Source: Synechococcus sp. HJ21-Hayes
GTDB lineage: Bacteria > Cyanobacteriota > Cyanobacteriia > PCC-6307 > Cyanobiaceae
Direction: 5' to 3'
NCBI RefSeq assembly: GCF_024345835.1
Contig: NZ_JAGQBW010000006.1
Location: forward strand, 93,045-157,044
Length of the DNA: 64,000 nt
In this document: piece by piece, positions 44,135 through 53,209 of the stretch
How positions within the stretch are numbered: the first letter of the stretch is position 1
Layout: every line of letters starts with the position of its first letter
Notes under the pieces: generated by a model
What the model saw: the letters and a program-made list of their open reading frames with translations, nothing else
What the model was told of the DNA's origin: nothing
The model's database searches: none
Made by a program: the position numbers and the translations under genes

Positions 44135-44541
44135 AGCTCGCAACGCGAGCGCGCCATCAGTTCGGCCATCCAGCGGCGGGCCCGACCGGCATCGGAAAAG
44201 GGAAGATCTTTCTGCTGGCCGCCTCCCACCAGGCGCAGTCGGCAGGCACCCTGGGCCTCTTCGGTGAGGGGGGCTTCTCCGGATCCGAGGGCCAGCAGTT
44301 CAACCAGCTCAAGGCTCTTCACCGCAAAGCTGTCCTTGGTGGTGAGCTTGCCGGATTCGAACACGCTCCAGCTCACCACGCCGTCCAACAGGCGCGCACC
44401 GCCGCAGTCGTCGAGTTTGGCTAGCTCAGAGCCCTCGGCCCAGGCCCGGAACAGCCGCTGGCGGCGGCGTTCGAGCCAGCCCAGGGCTGTGATCAAGGGG
44501 AAGACCACCAGCAGTGGTAGCCACAGCAGGCCATGACTCAT
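44131..44541 (-). CDS. Membrane-anchored protein of unknown function
   Basis: 136 residues with one N-terminal transmembrane helix ([22 protein letters not shown]), then a soluble domain ([31 protein letters not shown]...). A Cys pair (DDCGG, GACRLR) and several acidic/basic patches; no recognised domain. Its overlaps with ddl (four bases) and with ftsQ (GTGA) show it is translated as part of the ddl-ftsQ-ftsZ operon, so a role in division or wall synthesis is likely, but that is inference. Confidence 0.8.
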   Translation of the reverse strand: MSHGLLWLPLLVVFPLITALGWLERRRQRLFRAWAEGSELAKLDDCGGARLLDGVVSWSVFESGKLTTKDSFAVKSLELVELLALGSGEAPLTEEAQGACRLRLVGGGQQKDLPFSDAGRARRWMAELMARSRCEL

Positions 44542-45629
44542 GCGGCTTCCGCCCTCCCATGCACTGTTTCGCCCGATTCTTGCGCCAGTTCCACCAGCTG
44601 GTGCACCAGCTCCTCAACTGGTAACCCCGTGGCTTCCCAGAGCATGGGGTACATGCTCTGGCTGGTGAAGCCCGGCAGGGTGTTGATCTCGTTGAGCCAG
44701 AGGTGGCCCGTGGCTTCCGCGTAGAAGAAATCCACGCGGGAGAGGCCCTCCGCTGCCACGGCGCGACAGGCGGCGATGGCCATGCTGCGTGCCTGGTCGG
44801 CGATGGCGGCCGGCACCACTGCCGGAATCACCGTGTGGCTTTTGCCCTCGCTGTATTTGGTCTCGTAGTCGTACCAGTCGGCGTCAAAGCAGATTTCGCC
44901 CAGCACGGAGGCCCGCATCTGGCGGCGTCCCAGCACGGCGCACTCCAGTTCACGGGCCTGCACCCCCTGTTCCACCACCATGCGGTGGTCGTGGCTGGCG
45001 GCTTCCTGCAGGCCGGTCAGCAGTTCGTTGCGGTTGGTGGCCTTGCTGATGCCCACCGAAGAGCCCAGATTCGCCGGTTTGATGAAGCAGGGGTAGCCCA
45101 GTTGCTGCTCCAGCCGGCTCAGGAGCGGCTCGGGGTTGCCCTGCAGTTCAGCGGCGTCCACACAGGCGTAAGGCACCTGGGGTAGACCGGCGGCGGCGAA
45201 GGCGGCCTTCATGGCCTGTTTGTCCATGCCCACGGCCGAGCCCAGCACCCCGGACCCCACAAAGGGCACCTGCATCAGGCTGAACAGGCCCTGAATGGTG
45301 CCGTCTTCACCGTTGGGGCCATGCAGCACTGGCACCCACACCTGCACGTCCAGGGAACCTTCGGGGAAGCCCTGAAAGCCTGGCCGCAGGGGAGCTGCCG
45401 GCAGATCCGCCGCCGTGGCCGGTATGCCCTTGGCCAGCACCGCATCGGCCACCGCAGGCGGCCACCAGTGCCCCTGCTGATCGATGTAGAAACAGCTCAC
45501 CCGGTAGCGCGCGCCATTGGCACCGCGGCGCAGGGCCGTAACCACCGTGTTGGCCGATCGAATCGACACGGCATGCTCCCCGGAGACCCCCCCGAACACC
45601 AGACCGAGGTGGGTGGGGGATGGGCTCAT
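44538..45629 (-). CDS. ddl: D-alanine-D-alanine ligase
   Basis: 363-residue ATP-grasp enzyme that makes the D-Ala-D-Ala end of the peptidoglycan precursor. Motifs: [19 protein letters not shown] at the N-terminus, [34 protein letters not shown] (ATP-grasp), and [31 protein letters not shown] with the metal-binding Glu/Asn. Ends four bases inside the next gene. First of the ddl-unknown-ftsQ-ftsZ set. Confidence 0.96.
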   Translation of the reverse strand: MSPSPTHLGLVFGGVSGEHAVSIRSANTVVTALRRGANGARYRVSCFYIDQQGHWWPPAVADAVLAKGIPATAADLPAAPLRPGFQGFPEGSLDVQVWVPVLHGPNGEDGTIQGLFSLMQVPFVGSGVLGSAVGMDKQAMKAAFAAAGLPQVPYACVDAAELQGNPEPLLSRLEQQLGYPCFIKPANLGSSVGISKATNRNELLTGLQEAASHDHRMVVEQGVQARELECAVLGRRQMRASVLGEICFDADWYDYETKYSEGKSHTVIPAVVPAAIADQARSMAIAACRAVAAEGLSRVDFFYAEATGHLWLNEINTLPGFTSQSMYPMLWEATGLPVEELVHQLVELAQESGETVHGRAEAA

Positions 45630-45703
45630 GGCGCAGGGTGTAGAGGGGCCAAACGTATCAGCGATTCGGGTTTGAACCAGGGACTGTGGGGCGGGAACGG
45701 CCC

Positions 45704-47131
45704 TCAGGCCACCGCCACGCCGCTCAGGGAAAAGGGACGCACCGCCTCAATACGCACCGCCGCCAGATCGCCGGCCTGCCAGGCCCCACCATCGGCCTTG
45801 GGGGCGGGGAAGAAGGTGAGCCGATTGGTGCGGGTGCGCCCCATCACCTGCTGGGGATCCTTGGGATTGATGCCCTCCACCAGGATCTCTTCGATCCGGC
45901 CGGCGTAGCGGGCGCTGCGCTCCCGGGCGGTGCGCTCCACCAGGGCGTTGATCTCCTGCAGGCGCTCCACCTTCACCTCCTCGCTCAGTTGGCCCGGCCA
46001 ATCGGCGGCAGGGGTGTTGGGCCGCGGCGAGTAGGCGGCGGTGTTCACCGCATCAAAGCCGAGCTCCTCGATCAGGGCGAGGGTGCGGCGGTATTGGGCA
46101 TCGGTTTCACCGGGGAAGGCCACGATCACATCGGCACTGATCGAGGCATCGGGCATGCGCTCGCGGATGCGCTCCACGATGCGGCGGTAGCGATCCACCG
46201 TGTAGCCCCGCGCCATGGCCTTGAGCACGTCGTCATCACCGCTCTGGAAGGGCACGTGGAAGTGCTCGCACACCTTGGGCAGGTCGGCGCAGGCGTCGAT
46301 CAGCCGCTCGGTGAAGTAGCGGGGGTGGCTGGTGGCGAAGCGGATCCGCTCAATCCCCGCCACGTCATGCACGTGATGGAGCAGGTCGGTGAGGGTGTGG
46401 GCGCGGCGGCCTTCGGGGGTGATGCCGGGCAGGTCGCGGCCGTAGGCATCGATGTTCTGGCCCAGCAGGGTGATCTCCTTGAACCCCTGGGCCGCCAGCC
46501 CTTCCATCTCCAGCTTGATGGCCTCAGGCAGGCGCGATTGCTCCTGGCCCCGCACCGAGGGCACCACGCAGTAGGTGCAGCGCTCGTTGCAGCCGTAGAT
46601 CACATTCACCCAGCCGCAGATGCTGCTGTCGCGCCGGGCGGTGGTGATGTCTTCGAGGATGTGGTGCTCCTCGGTGGCCACCACCTGCTGGCCCTGCTCC
46701 ACCTGGGCCAGCAGCACATCGAGCCGGTTGGCGTGCTGGGGGCCCATCACCAGATCCAGCTCCGGTACCCGCCGCAGCAGGGATTCCCCCTCCTGCTGGG
46801 CCACGCAGCCCGCCACGACCAGGGTGAGGTTGGGGTTGGTGCGCTTCCGTTGCGCCTGGCGCCCGAGGTAGCTGTAAACCTTCTGCTCAGCGTTGTCGCG
46901 GATCGTGCAGGTGTTGTAGAGCACCAGATCGGCACTGTGCTCGTCGTGGCCGGCCCGATAGCCCATCGATTCGAGGATCCCGGCCATCCGCTCGGAATCC
47001 GCCTTGTTCATCTGGCAGCCGAAGGTGGTGATCCAGTAGCTGCCGCGCCTGGCCGCTGTGGCAGGGGCAGAGCTTGGGCTCGTGCTGCTGGTGCTGATCG
47101 TGGAGGCCGTCATCCGATCAGTTTCGGCCAT
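45704..47131 (-). CDS. miaB: tRNA-2-methylthio-N6-isopentenyladenosine synthase
   Basis: 475 residues. The UPF0004 N-terminal domain ([24 protein letters not shown]) supplies three cluster Cys. The radical SAM motif is [20 protein letters not shown] (CX3CX2C), and a C-terminal TRAM domain ([25 protein letters not shown]) follows. Adds the methylthio group to i6A37 of tRNAs. Divergent from the dgcA gene; the 116-base gap between them carries a hairpin repeat. Downstream of it comes ddl, 74 bases away. Confidence 0.95.
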   Translation of the reverse strand: MAETDRMTASTISTSSTSPSSAPATAARRGSYWITTFGCQMNKADSERMAGILESMGYRAGHDEHSADLVLYNTCTIRDNAEQKVYSYLGRQAQRKRTNPNLTLVVAGCVAQQEGESLLRRVPELDLVMGPQHANRLDVLLAQVEQGQQVVATEEHHILEDITTARRDSSICGWVNVIYGCNERCTYCVVPSVRGQEQSRLPEAIKLEMEGLAAQGFKEITLLGQNIDAYGRDLPGITPEGRRAHTLTDLLHHVHDVAGIERIRFATSHPRYFTERLIDACADLPKVCEHFHVPFQSGDDDVLKAMARGYTVDRYRRIVERIRERMPDASISADVIVAFPGETDAQYRRTLALIEELGFDAVNTAAYSPRPNTPAADWPGQLSEEVKVERLQEINALVERTARERSARYAGRIEEILVEGINPKDPQQVMGRTRTNRLTFFPAPKADGGAWQAGDLAAVRIEAVRPFSLSGVAVA

Positions 47132-47179
47132 CGGGTTCCCGGGATGGTGCTGGAGGCCGGGGCTCGCTCGTGAACAGCG

Positions 47180-47214
47180 TCCTGAAAGCTGTACAGGTTG
47201 TACGGCTCTCAGGA
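47180..47214 (+). repeat. 35-nt hairpin repeat, copy B (upstream of dgcA)
   Basis: Outer stem TCCTGA / TCAGGA, internal loop AA/TC, inner stem GCTGTACA / TGTACGGC (one G-U pair) and loop GGT. The same layout, length and downstream GGCG occur at 23051-23085. It ends 33 bases before the dgcA start, between miaB and dgcA. Confidence 0.6.
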
Positions 47215-47247
47215 GGCGTGCCAGCTTGAGACCAGCGCCCCAGCCCC

Positions 47248-48318
47248 ATGCGCCTGCGTCTGCGCCGCTTCCAGCTCACCAAGGCCGTGCCCCTGGCCAT
47301 CAGCCGTGGCACCACTGCAGCGGTGGAGCATCTGCTGGTCACCATCGAGCACGGCGGGTTGATCGGCGTCGGTGAAACCGGCGGCTTTGACACCGGCCAC
47401 CGCCACTACGCCACGGAGGCCATCGCGGCGGAGCTGGAAGCTCTCGCTCCCCGGCTGGACGCCCTCAGTCCCCAGCCCCTGCAGGCGCTTGAGCCTCTTC
47501 TGAAGGCCCTCAGTCCCCCCGCCCGCTGCGGCGTGGACCTGGCCCTGCACGATTGGTGGGGGCAGCGCCTGGGGCAGCCGCTATGGAGGCTCTGGGGGCT
47601 GGATCCAGGAGCCTGTGCCGCCACCAGCGTGACCCTGGGGCTCGGGCAGCCCTCGGCTGTGCTGGCGCGGCTCGAGCGCTGGTGGCAGCAGCTTCCCGCC
47701 ACCCGCATCAAGCTCAAGCTTGGTAGTCCCGATGGGGTTGCGCACGATCGCACCCTGGTGCTGGCGGTGCGGCAGGCCCTCGGCCCCGCCCATGAGTTGC
47801 AGGTGGATGCCAACGGCGGATGGGATCTGGCTACGGCCCAGCAGATGATTCCCTGGCTGGCCCAGCAGGGTGTGGTGCTGGTGGAGCAGCCCCTGGCCCC
47901 CCGCAACGACCCAGCCGCCGATACGGCCGGTTTCGCCGCCCTGCGGGGACTGGCCTCGATTCCCGTGGTGGCCGATGAGAGCTGTTGGGATCTGGCCGAT
48001 CTGATGCGTCTGGCCCCCCACGTGGATGGCATCAACATCAAGTTAGTGAAGAGCGGTGGCCTCAGCGAGGCCCTGCTGATGGCCCGCACAGCCCGGCGTC
48101 TGGGCCTGGGGGTGATGGTGGGCTGCTACTCCGACAGCACCCTGCTGAACAGCGCTGCCGCCCAGCTGTTGCCCCTGGTGCGCTGGCCCGATCTCGACAG
48201 CCATCTCAACCTGCTGGACGACCCGTTCACCGGCGCCGAGCTGGTGGGCGACCTGTTGCGGCCCAGTGATCGCCCGGGCCTGGGCGTGGTGGGCCTTCCC
48301 CCTGAGGACCCCTGCTGA
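47248..48318 (+). CDS. dgcA: Enolase-superfamily dipeptide epimerase / N-acetyl-D-glutamate racemase
   Basis: 356 residues of the muconate-lactonizing/dipeptide-epimerase subgroup: KxK base at 155/157 (RIKLKLG), metal ligands Asp187 (VDANG), Glu213 (VEQPL) and Asp243 (VVADES), and the second Lys at 265/268 (NIKLVKSGG). The D-x-D motif typical of dipeptide epimerases is present (PDLDSHLNL). Homologues next to a DUF1611 gene, as here, include DgcA of the DgcN-DgcA pathway, which racemises N-acetyl-D-glutamate in D-glutamate catabolism. It could instead act on L-Ala-D-Glu dipeptides. The stop overlaps the next start as TGATG. Confidence 0.85.
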   Translation: MRLRLRRFQLTKAVPLAISRGTTAAVEHLLVTIEHGGLIGVGETGGFDTGHRHYATEAIAAELEALAPRLDALSPQPLQALEPLLKALSPPARCGVDLALHDWWGQRLGQPLWRLWGLDPGACAATSVTLGLGQPSAVLARLERWWQQLPATRIKLKLGSPDGVAHDRTLVLAVRQALGPAHELQVDANGGWDLATAQQMIPWLAQQGVVLVEQPLAPRNDPAADTAGFAALRGLASIPVVADESCWDLADLMRLAPHVDGINIKLVKSGGLSEALLMARTARRLGLGVMVGCYSDSTLLNSAAAQLLPLVRWPDLDSHLNLLDDPFTGAELVGDLLRPSDRPGLGVVGLPPEDPC

Positions 48319-49382
48319 TGCTCACGGCCGACGCCCCGCTGGTGCTGCTGCAGCACGGCGGCCTCGACAACCTCTCCGGCAAGACCGGACTGGCGATGCT
48401 GCGCTACCGCCATGGCCCGATCGTGGCGGTGATTGATCCCGCCCACGCCGGCTGCTCCCTGGAGGCCATCACGGGGATTCCCAGGGTGGTGCCCGTGGTG
48501 GCCTCGATGGCGGAAGCCCTGGCCTACGGCCCCCAGGTGGCCGTGGTGGGTCTGGCTCCCTCGGGCGGGCGGCTGCCCCTGGAGATGCGGGCCGATGTGG
48601 TGGCGGGCCTGCAGGCGGGTTTGAACCTGGCCAGCGGCCTGCATAGCCGCCTGGGGGACGATCCCGCCTTTGCCGCAGCCCGGCAGGCGGGGGCCTGGAT
48701 CTGGGATCTGCGCGAGGAGCCGGAGGGCCTCGAGGTGGCCGCGGCCCGCTGTGCGGCACTGCCCTGCCGGCGGGTGCTGGCGGTGGGCTCGGATATGGCC
48801 GTGGGAAAGATGAGCGCCTGCCTGGAGCTGTTGGCTGCCGCCCGGCGGCGCGGGCTGGATGCCCGTTTCGTGGGCACCGGCCAGGCCGGGATCCTGATCA
48901 GCGGCCAGGGGGTGGCCCTCGATGCGGTGCGGGTGGACTACGCCGCTGGTGCGGTGGAGCAGGCGGTGCTCCAGGCCGCGGCCGGCGCTGGGCCGGAGGC
49001 CCTGGTGCTGGTGGAGGGGCAGGGATCCCTCTGTCATCCCGGTTCCACCGCCACCCTGCCGTTGATCCGAGGCAGCCAGCCCACGGATCTGCTGTTGGTG
49101 CACCGCGCTGGCCAGGGCCATGTGCGCACCCGCCCCGGCACGGTGCCGGTGGCGATCCCTCCGCTACCGGAGGTGATTGCCGCCAATGAGGCGGTGGCCT
49201 CCCTGGGCCGACCCGATGGCCTGCGGCCGCGGGTGCGGGCCATTGCGGTGAACAGCGCGAACTTGGAGCCGCGTGCCGCAGCGTCTGCCCTGGCCCAGAT
49301 CCGCGCCGACACCGGGCTTGTGTGTGTGGATCCCGTGCGCGAGGGAGCTGATCGGTTGCTCCAGGCCCTGATTCAGCCCTGA
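48318..49382 (+). CDS. dgcN: DUF1611 protein, D-glutamate N-acetyltransferase-like (DgcN)
   Basis: 354 residues with the DUF1611 pattern: N-terminal Rossmann-like part (IVAVIDPAHAGCSLEAITGIPRVVPVV), then a P-loop-like VGSDMAVGKMSACLELLAAA, FVGTGQAGILISGQGV and EGQGSLCHPGSTATLPLIRGSQP. Older annotations call such proteins NAD-dependent epimerase/dehydratase; members beside DgcA were shown to be D-glutamate N-acetyltransferases. No acetyl-CoA motif is evident by eye. Overlaps the dgcA stop by one base, and a possible terminator follows. Confidence 0.82.
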   Translation: MLTADAPLVLLQHGGLDNLSGKTGLAMLRYRHGPIVAVIDPAHAGCSLEAITGIPRVVPVVASMAEALAYGPQVAVVGLAPSGGRLPLEMRADVVAGLQAGLNLASGLHSRLGDDPAFAAARQAGAWIWDLREEPEGLEVAAARCAALPCRRVLAVGSDMAVGKMSACLELLAAARRRGLDARFVGTGQAGILISGQGVALDAVRVDYAAGAVEQAVLQAAAGAGPEALVLVEGQGSLCHPGSTATLPLIRGSQPTDLLLVHRAGQGHVRTRPGTVPVAIPPLPEVIAANEAVASLGRPDGLRPRVRAIAVNSANLEPRAAASALAQIRADTGLVCVDPVREGADRLLQALIQP

Positions 49383-49390
49383 ACGAACCA

Positions 49391-49423
49391 AACCCCCGAC
49401 TGCTGCAAGAGCGGCCGGGGGTT
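49391..49423. terminator. Stem-loop between dgcN and tRNA-His
   Basis: AACCCCCG and CGGGGGTT form an 8-bp stem around a 17-nt loop. There is no run of T in either direction beyond three, so it may be a weak two-way terminator for dgcN and for the tRNA-His gene. Confidence 0.5.
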
Positions 49424-49432
49424 CAGAAAAGG

Positions 49433-49506
49433 GGCGAGCGAGGGGACTTGAACCCCCGAATGGCGGAATCACAATCCGCTGCCTTAACCACTTGGCTACG
49501 CCCGCC
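49433..49506 (-). tRNA. trnH: tRNA-His (anticodon GTG)
   Basis: Minus-strand tRNA with the extra G-1 at 49506, acceptor GCGGGCG paired to CGCTCGC (one G-U), discriminator C73 at 49433, anticodon GTG in loop TTGTGAT and T-loop TTCAAGT. G-1:C73 confirms histidine. CCA not encoded. Confidence 0.96.
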
Positions 49507-49545
49507 AGGGCTCCGGCATCCTATCAAGGCGTCTTCCTCTTCCCC

Positions 49546-49962
49546 ATGGTGTTCGCTCGCCGTTCTTCCTGGTGGGCCTGGTTGGCTGCGGTGGCGACCG
49601 CAGGAGCTGCCTTGGTGTGGAGCAACCCGGGTCCGGCGGAGTTTGAGGCCTTCGCCGGTGAGCGTCTGGTGGATCTCGCGTCCGGGGAGCTGTGTGGCAG
49701 CCAGGGCCTGCCGATGGCCATTCAGTTGCTGGTGCGGGATTGCCCCCAGTTGGTGCGCAGCCAGCGGGCTGTTCTGGGGGCGCTGGCCAGCCGTGGAACC
49801 CGCCGCTTCAATCTCGGCCTGTTCAGCCTTTACGTCACAGAGGTGGGAGGCCAGGCGTTGCTGCCCGGTTTGCGGGTGCCCCACTACCGCACCCTCACCC
49901 TCGCTGGTGCCGGGCAGCTGCTGCTGCTGGCCTCCAGTGATAGCCAGGAACTCGGCCGCTAA
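49546..49962 (+). CDS. DUF4359-type exported protein
   Basis: 138 residues. An N-terminal helix (RRSSWWAWLAAVATAGAALVW) anchors or exports the protein. The following NPGPAEFEAFAGERLVDLASGELCG is the DUF4359 pattern. Two Cys (LCGSQG, RDCPQLV) likely form a disulfide, and the end is GRFNLGLFSLYVTEVGG. The longer frame to 49492 crosses the tRNA-His gene, so ATG 49546 is used. Its stop overlaps the next gene start (TAATG). Function unknown; widespread in cyanobacteria. Confidence 0.8.
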   Translation: MVFARRSSWWAWLAAVATAGAALVWSNPGPAEFEAFAGERLVDLASGELCGSQGLPMAIQLLVRDCPQLVRSQRAVLGALASRGTRRFNLGLFSLYVTEVGGQALLPGLRVPHYRTLTLAGAGQLLLLASSDSQELGR

Positions 49963-51242
49963 TGGTGCCGATGTCACCCCCGGCTCCCCTGCGGTTGCGG
50001 CTGCCCCGGGTGCTGCTGGATCCGCAGCAACAGGACCTGCCCTGCGGCGATCAGGAGGGCCTGCTCACGGTGGAGCTGAGCCTCGCCGAGGGGCGGATCG
50101 CTCGCATCCAGCCCAGTCCTGGTGCGGACGCACCGCTGGCGCTCACGCCCCTGGTGGATCCCCATGTACACCTTGATAAGGCCTTCAGCTGGTCGGCTTT
50201 TCCCAACCCCAGCGGCACGATGGCGTCCGCCCTGGCGGCCAACCTGCGCGAGGGGGAGCGGCGCACCCGTGAGCAGGTGCTGGAGCGGGGCGAGCGGGCC
50301 CTGGAGCAGGCCTGGCGCTATGGGCTGCGGGCCCTGCGCAGCCACGTGGACAGCGGGGGGGCAGGGTCCGAGCCCGGTTGGGAGGCCCTGCTGGAGCTGC
50401 GCGAACGCTGGCGGGGCCGGGTGGAGCTGCAGTTGGTGGCGCTGGTGCCGCTGTCGGTGTGGTCTACCGCGATGGGCCGGCAGTTGGCGGCTCGGGTGGC
50501 GGCTGCCGGTGGGCTCCTCGGTGGGGTGCTTGGGCCCCCGTTTCCCCCGGGGGCGGAGGCTGCAGGGGAGCTGCTGGCCCTATTGCAGCTGGCGGATCGC
50601 CTGGGCTGCGGGGTGGATCTGCATGTGGACGAGGGCGGCGACCAGTGGGGTCATGGCGTGGGCCTGCTCACCTCTCTGTTGGAGAGCCATGGGGTGGCCA
50701 TCCCCGTGACCTGCAGCCACAGCAGCAGCATGGCTCTGTTGCCGGAGCCCCTCCAGCGCAAGCTGGCCGAGCGCATGGCTGCCGTTGGGCTGGCGGTGGT
50801 GGCGCTGCCCAGCACGAACTTCTGGCTGCTCGGCCGCCGCCACGGCCTCACCGCGGCCCAACGGCCAGTGGCGCCAGTGCAGCTGTTGCAGCAGGCTGGA
50901 GTGGCGGTAGCCCTCGGCGCTGACAACGTGCAGGATCCCTGGTTTCCGGGAGGCGATTTCGATCCCCTCGAGCTCTTGCGGTTGGCGGGCCCCAGCGTGC
51001 ATCTGGCCCCCTGGCAGCGCCAGGGCCTGATGCCCTTCACCAGCGTGCCGGCACGGTTGCTGGGGCTTCCGTGGGATGGGGTGGTGCGCCAGGGGGCACC
51101 GGCGGATCTGGTGGTGCTGGCGGCTTCCACCTGGAGTGAGCTCTTGGCCCGGACGCCCCAGCGCCGCGTGCTGCGGGCTGGGCAGTGGTTGCCACCCCCC
51201 CTGGCTCAGCAGCCCGATGCTCGCCTCGCCGCGCTTCCCTGA
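49962..51242 (+). CDS. Cytosine-deaminase-like amidohydrolase
   Basis: 426 residues, amidohydrolase TIM barrel. Metal ligands: HVH in LVDPHVHLDKAFSW, His/Glu region LHVDEGGDQWGHG, His in PVTCSHSSSMALLP and Asp in GADNVQDPWFPGGDF. The DKAF and CSHSS pattern is closest to the CodA-type cytosine deaminase / isoguanine deaminase branch, but the substrate cannot be told. Overlaps the neighbouring genes by one base at both ends (TAATG, TGATG), so it is part of a three-gene unit with the DUF4359 protein and the oxidase. Confidence 0.82.
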   Translation: MVPMSPPAPLRLRLPRVLLDPQQQDLPCGDQEGLLTVELSLAEGRIARIQPSPGADAPLALTPLVDPHVHLDKAFSWSAFPNPSGTMASALAANLREGERRTREQVLERGERALEQAWRYGLRALRSHVDSGGAGSEPGWEALLELRERWRGRVELQLVALVPLSVWSTAMGRQLAARVAAAGGLLGGVLGPPFPPGAEAAGELLALLQLADRLGCGVDLHVDEGGDQWGHGVGLLTSLLESHGVAIPVTCSHSSSMALLPEPLQRKLAERMAAVGLAVVALPSTNFWLLGRRHGLTAAQRPVAPVQLLQQAGVAVALGADNVQDPWFPGGDFDPLELLRLAGPSVHLAPWQRQGLMPFTSVPARLLGLPWDGVVRQGAPADLVVLAASTWSELLARTPQRRVLRAGQWLPPPLAQQPDARLAALP

Positions 51243-52645
51243 TGGTCCTCATACCGTCCTTGCCCACCGCGCTCCCCCAGCCCCTGAGCCCCCCCGCCTC
51301 CGATGCCCAGCTGGAGGCCCTGGCGACCGATCTGCTGGCCGCGGGGCTCGCCCCCCTGCGCCAGAGCGCCCAACTGGAGGCCCTCTCAGCGGACGCCTTT
51401 GTGTATTCGCCGGTGCTGGCCCCCCTGTTGCAGGGTCTGCGGGCCCAGATGGGCGTGCGGGTGAGCAGCAGCGAGCAGGTGCTACGGGTGGCCGCGGCCT
51501 GCGCTCGCCATGGCGTGAGCCTCACGTTGCGGGGTGCGGGCACCGGCAACTACGGCCAGTGCGTGCCCCTGGCGGGAGGCCTGGTGGTGGACCTCACGGG
51601 CATGAATCGCCTGCTCCAGCTCGATGCCGCCACAGGGGTGTTTAGCGCTGAGCCGGGCATCCTGCTGGCCGATCTCGACCAGCAGCTGCAGGCCCATGGC
51701 CGCGCCCTGCGGCTGCTGCCCAGCACGGTGCGCAGCGCCAGCCTGGGGGGGTTCATCGCTGGCGGATCGGGCGGCATCGGCTCGCTGCGCTGGGGCTTCC
51801 TGCGGGATCCCGGGCATTTGCTGGGGCTGGAGATGGTGACCCTGGAACCCCAGCCTCGGCTGCTGCAGTTGGATGCCGCCGGCGCCCGGCCGCTGAACCA
51901 CGCCTACGGCACCAACGGCATCGTGACCGCCCTCACCATGGCCAGCACCGCTGCGGTGGCCTGGGAGCAGCTGGTGTTGGAGTTTGCCCACTGGGATCAG
52001 GCCCTGGCTGCGGCCCAGGCGCTGCCGGCCTCGGCCCTGCAGCTCAATGCCCTGTGCCTGCTGGAGGCTGCGGTGGCGGCCCAGCTTCCCTGGCCCCAGG
52101 GCTGCCCTGAGGCCGATGGCCGCAGCCACCGGCTGCTGCTACTAGCGGCCCCCGATGCGCTGCTGGCCCTGCCGGCGCTGCTCACGGAGCAGGGCGGCGC
52201 CCTGGTGTGGCAGGCGCCCCAGGGCCAGAGCCGTGGCATCCCCTTGCGGGAGCTCACCTGGAACCACACCACCCTGCATGTGCGCAGCCGCGACCCCGGC
52301 TTCACCTACCTGCAGCTGCTGTTGCCCCAGCCCGAGGCACCGGCCCTGGCGGCCCTGCGGCAGCGTTGGGGCGCCGACCTGCTCTGGCACCTGGAGGCCG
52401 TGCGCAGCATGGGGAGCCAACGGCTGGCCTGTCTGCCCCTGGTGCGCTGGCGTGGGGCTGAGGCGCTGCAAGCCCTGATCGATCACTGCTGCGCCCTGGG
52501 CTGCGTGCTCTTCAACCCCCACGTGTTCAACGTGGAGGACGGCGGCCTCGGCGTGGTGGATGCCGATCAGGTGGCCGCCAAGGCGGCCTACGACCCCGCC
52601 GGCTTGCTCAATCCCGGCAAGCTGCGGGGCTGGTTGGAGCGTTAA
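51242..52645 (+). CDS. FAD-linked oxidase of the GlcD/VAO family
   Basis: 467 residues. FAD-binding PCMH-type domain: RVSSSEQVLRVAAACARHGVSLTLRGAGTGNYGQCVPLAGGLVVDL, then LPSTVRSASLGGFIAGGSGGIGSLRWGFLRDPGHLLG with the pyrophosphate loop. A substrate-cap domain and a C-terminal GVVDADQVAAKAAYDPAGLLNPGKL signature close it. Family members oxidise hydroxy-acids, aldonic acids or similar with FAD. No His/Cys covalent FAD motif is evident. The gene overlaps the amidohydrolase stop and ends four bases inside the convergent pentapeptide gene. Confidence 0.85.
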   Translation: MVLIPSLPTALPQPLSPPASDAQLEALATDLLAAGLAPLRQSAQLEALSADAFVYSPVLAPLLQGLRAQMGVRVSSSEQVLRVAAACARHGVSLTLRGAGTGNYGQCVPLAGGLVVDLTGMNRLLQLDAATGVFSAEPGILLADLDQQLQAHGRALRLLPSTVRSASLGGFIAGGSGGIGSLRWGFLRDPGHLLGLEMVTLEPQPRLLQLDAAGARPLNHAYGTNGIVTALTMASTAAVAWEQLVLEFAHWDQALAAAQALPASALQLNALCLLEAAVAAQLPWPQGCPEADGRSHRLLLLAAPDALLALPALLTEQGGALVWQAPQGQSRGIPLRELTWNHTTLHVRSRDPGFTYLQLLLPQPEAPALAALRQRWGADLLWHLEAVRSMGSQRLACLPLVRWRGAEALQALIDHCCALGCVLFNPHVFNVEDGGLGVVDADQVAAKAAYDPAGLLNPGKLRGWLER

Positions 52646-53184
52646 CAGCCCAGGCTGGACCGAGTGTCGGCGCCGGTGATCGGGTTGGTGCCGCTGGCGC
52701 TCTGGCAGAGCAGGCGCTGATCCACTCGGTCCAGCAGGGCATCCGTGAAATCGGCGTTCTCCACGTTGGCGCCCGTGAAACTGCCCCCCGAGGCGATCGC
52801 CCCCACCAGCACCGCGCCCCGCAGGTCGGTGTGGCTCATGTCGGTGCGGTCCATCAGGGCATCGGAGAGGTCGGCGCCGGCGAAGTTGGCCTCCGGGAAG
52901 GCCCCCTGGGTGAGGATCGCCCCGTGCAGGTTGGCGCCGGCGAAGTTGGCTCCCTTGCCCACGGCTCCGGCGAAGGAGGTGTTGGCGAGCTGCTGGCCGG
53001 AAAAGTCGTTGCCGCTCTGGTTGGTGAGGGTGTAATCCACCGTGTCCTGGAACAGGGCCCGATCCTGCAGGCCCACACCGGTGGAGGTGTCGAGGGCGAG
53101 GGCCGGAGCGATGGGCAGGCCGGCCAGGCTGCTCAGCACCAGGAACAGGCTCACGGCCAGGGCCAGCAGGCTGGATCGCACCAT
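52642..53184 (-). CDS. Secreted pentapeptide-repeat protein
   Basis: 180 residues. Signal peptide MVRSSLLALAVSLFLVLSSLAGLPIAPALA, then pentapeptide repeats of the A(N/D)LSX type over about residues 60-150 (LANTSFAGAVGKGANFAGANLHGAILTQGAFPEANFAGADLSDALMDRTDMSHTDLRGAVLVGA), forming a right-handed beta helix. C-terminal LLCQSASG and SSLGC suggest a disulfide. Likely lumenal or periplasmic; similar thylakoid-lumen pentapeptide proteins are common in cyanobacteria. No enzymatic motif. Confidence 0.9.
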   Translation of the reverse strand: MVRSSLLALAVSLFLVLSSLAGLPIAPALALDTSTGVGLQDRALFQDTVDYTLTNQSGNDFSGQQLANTSFAGAVGKGANFAGANLHGAILTQGAFPEANFAGADLSDALMDRTDMSHTDLRGAVLVGAIASGGSFTGANVENADFTDALLDRVDQRLLCQSASGTNPITGADTRSSLGC

Positions 53185-53209
53185 GGAGGCTGCGGCAAGA
53201 GGGCTGGGT

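Noticed and set aside
47186..47201. LexA-like box in TGTACAGGTTGTACGG upstream of dgcA
   Set aside because: Spacing between the GTAC half-sites is one base off the cyanobacterial LexA consensus; better explained as the stem of the hairpin repeat.
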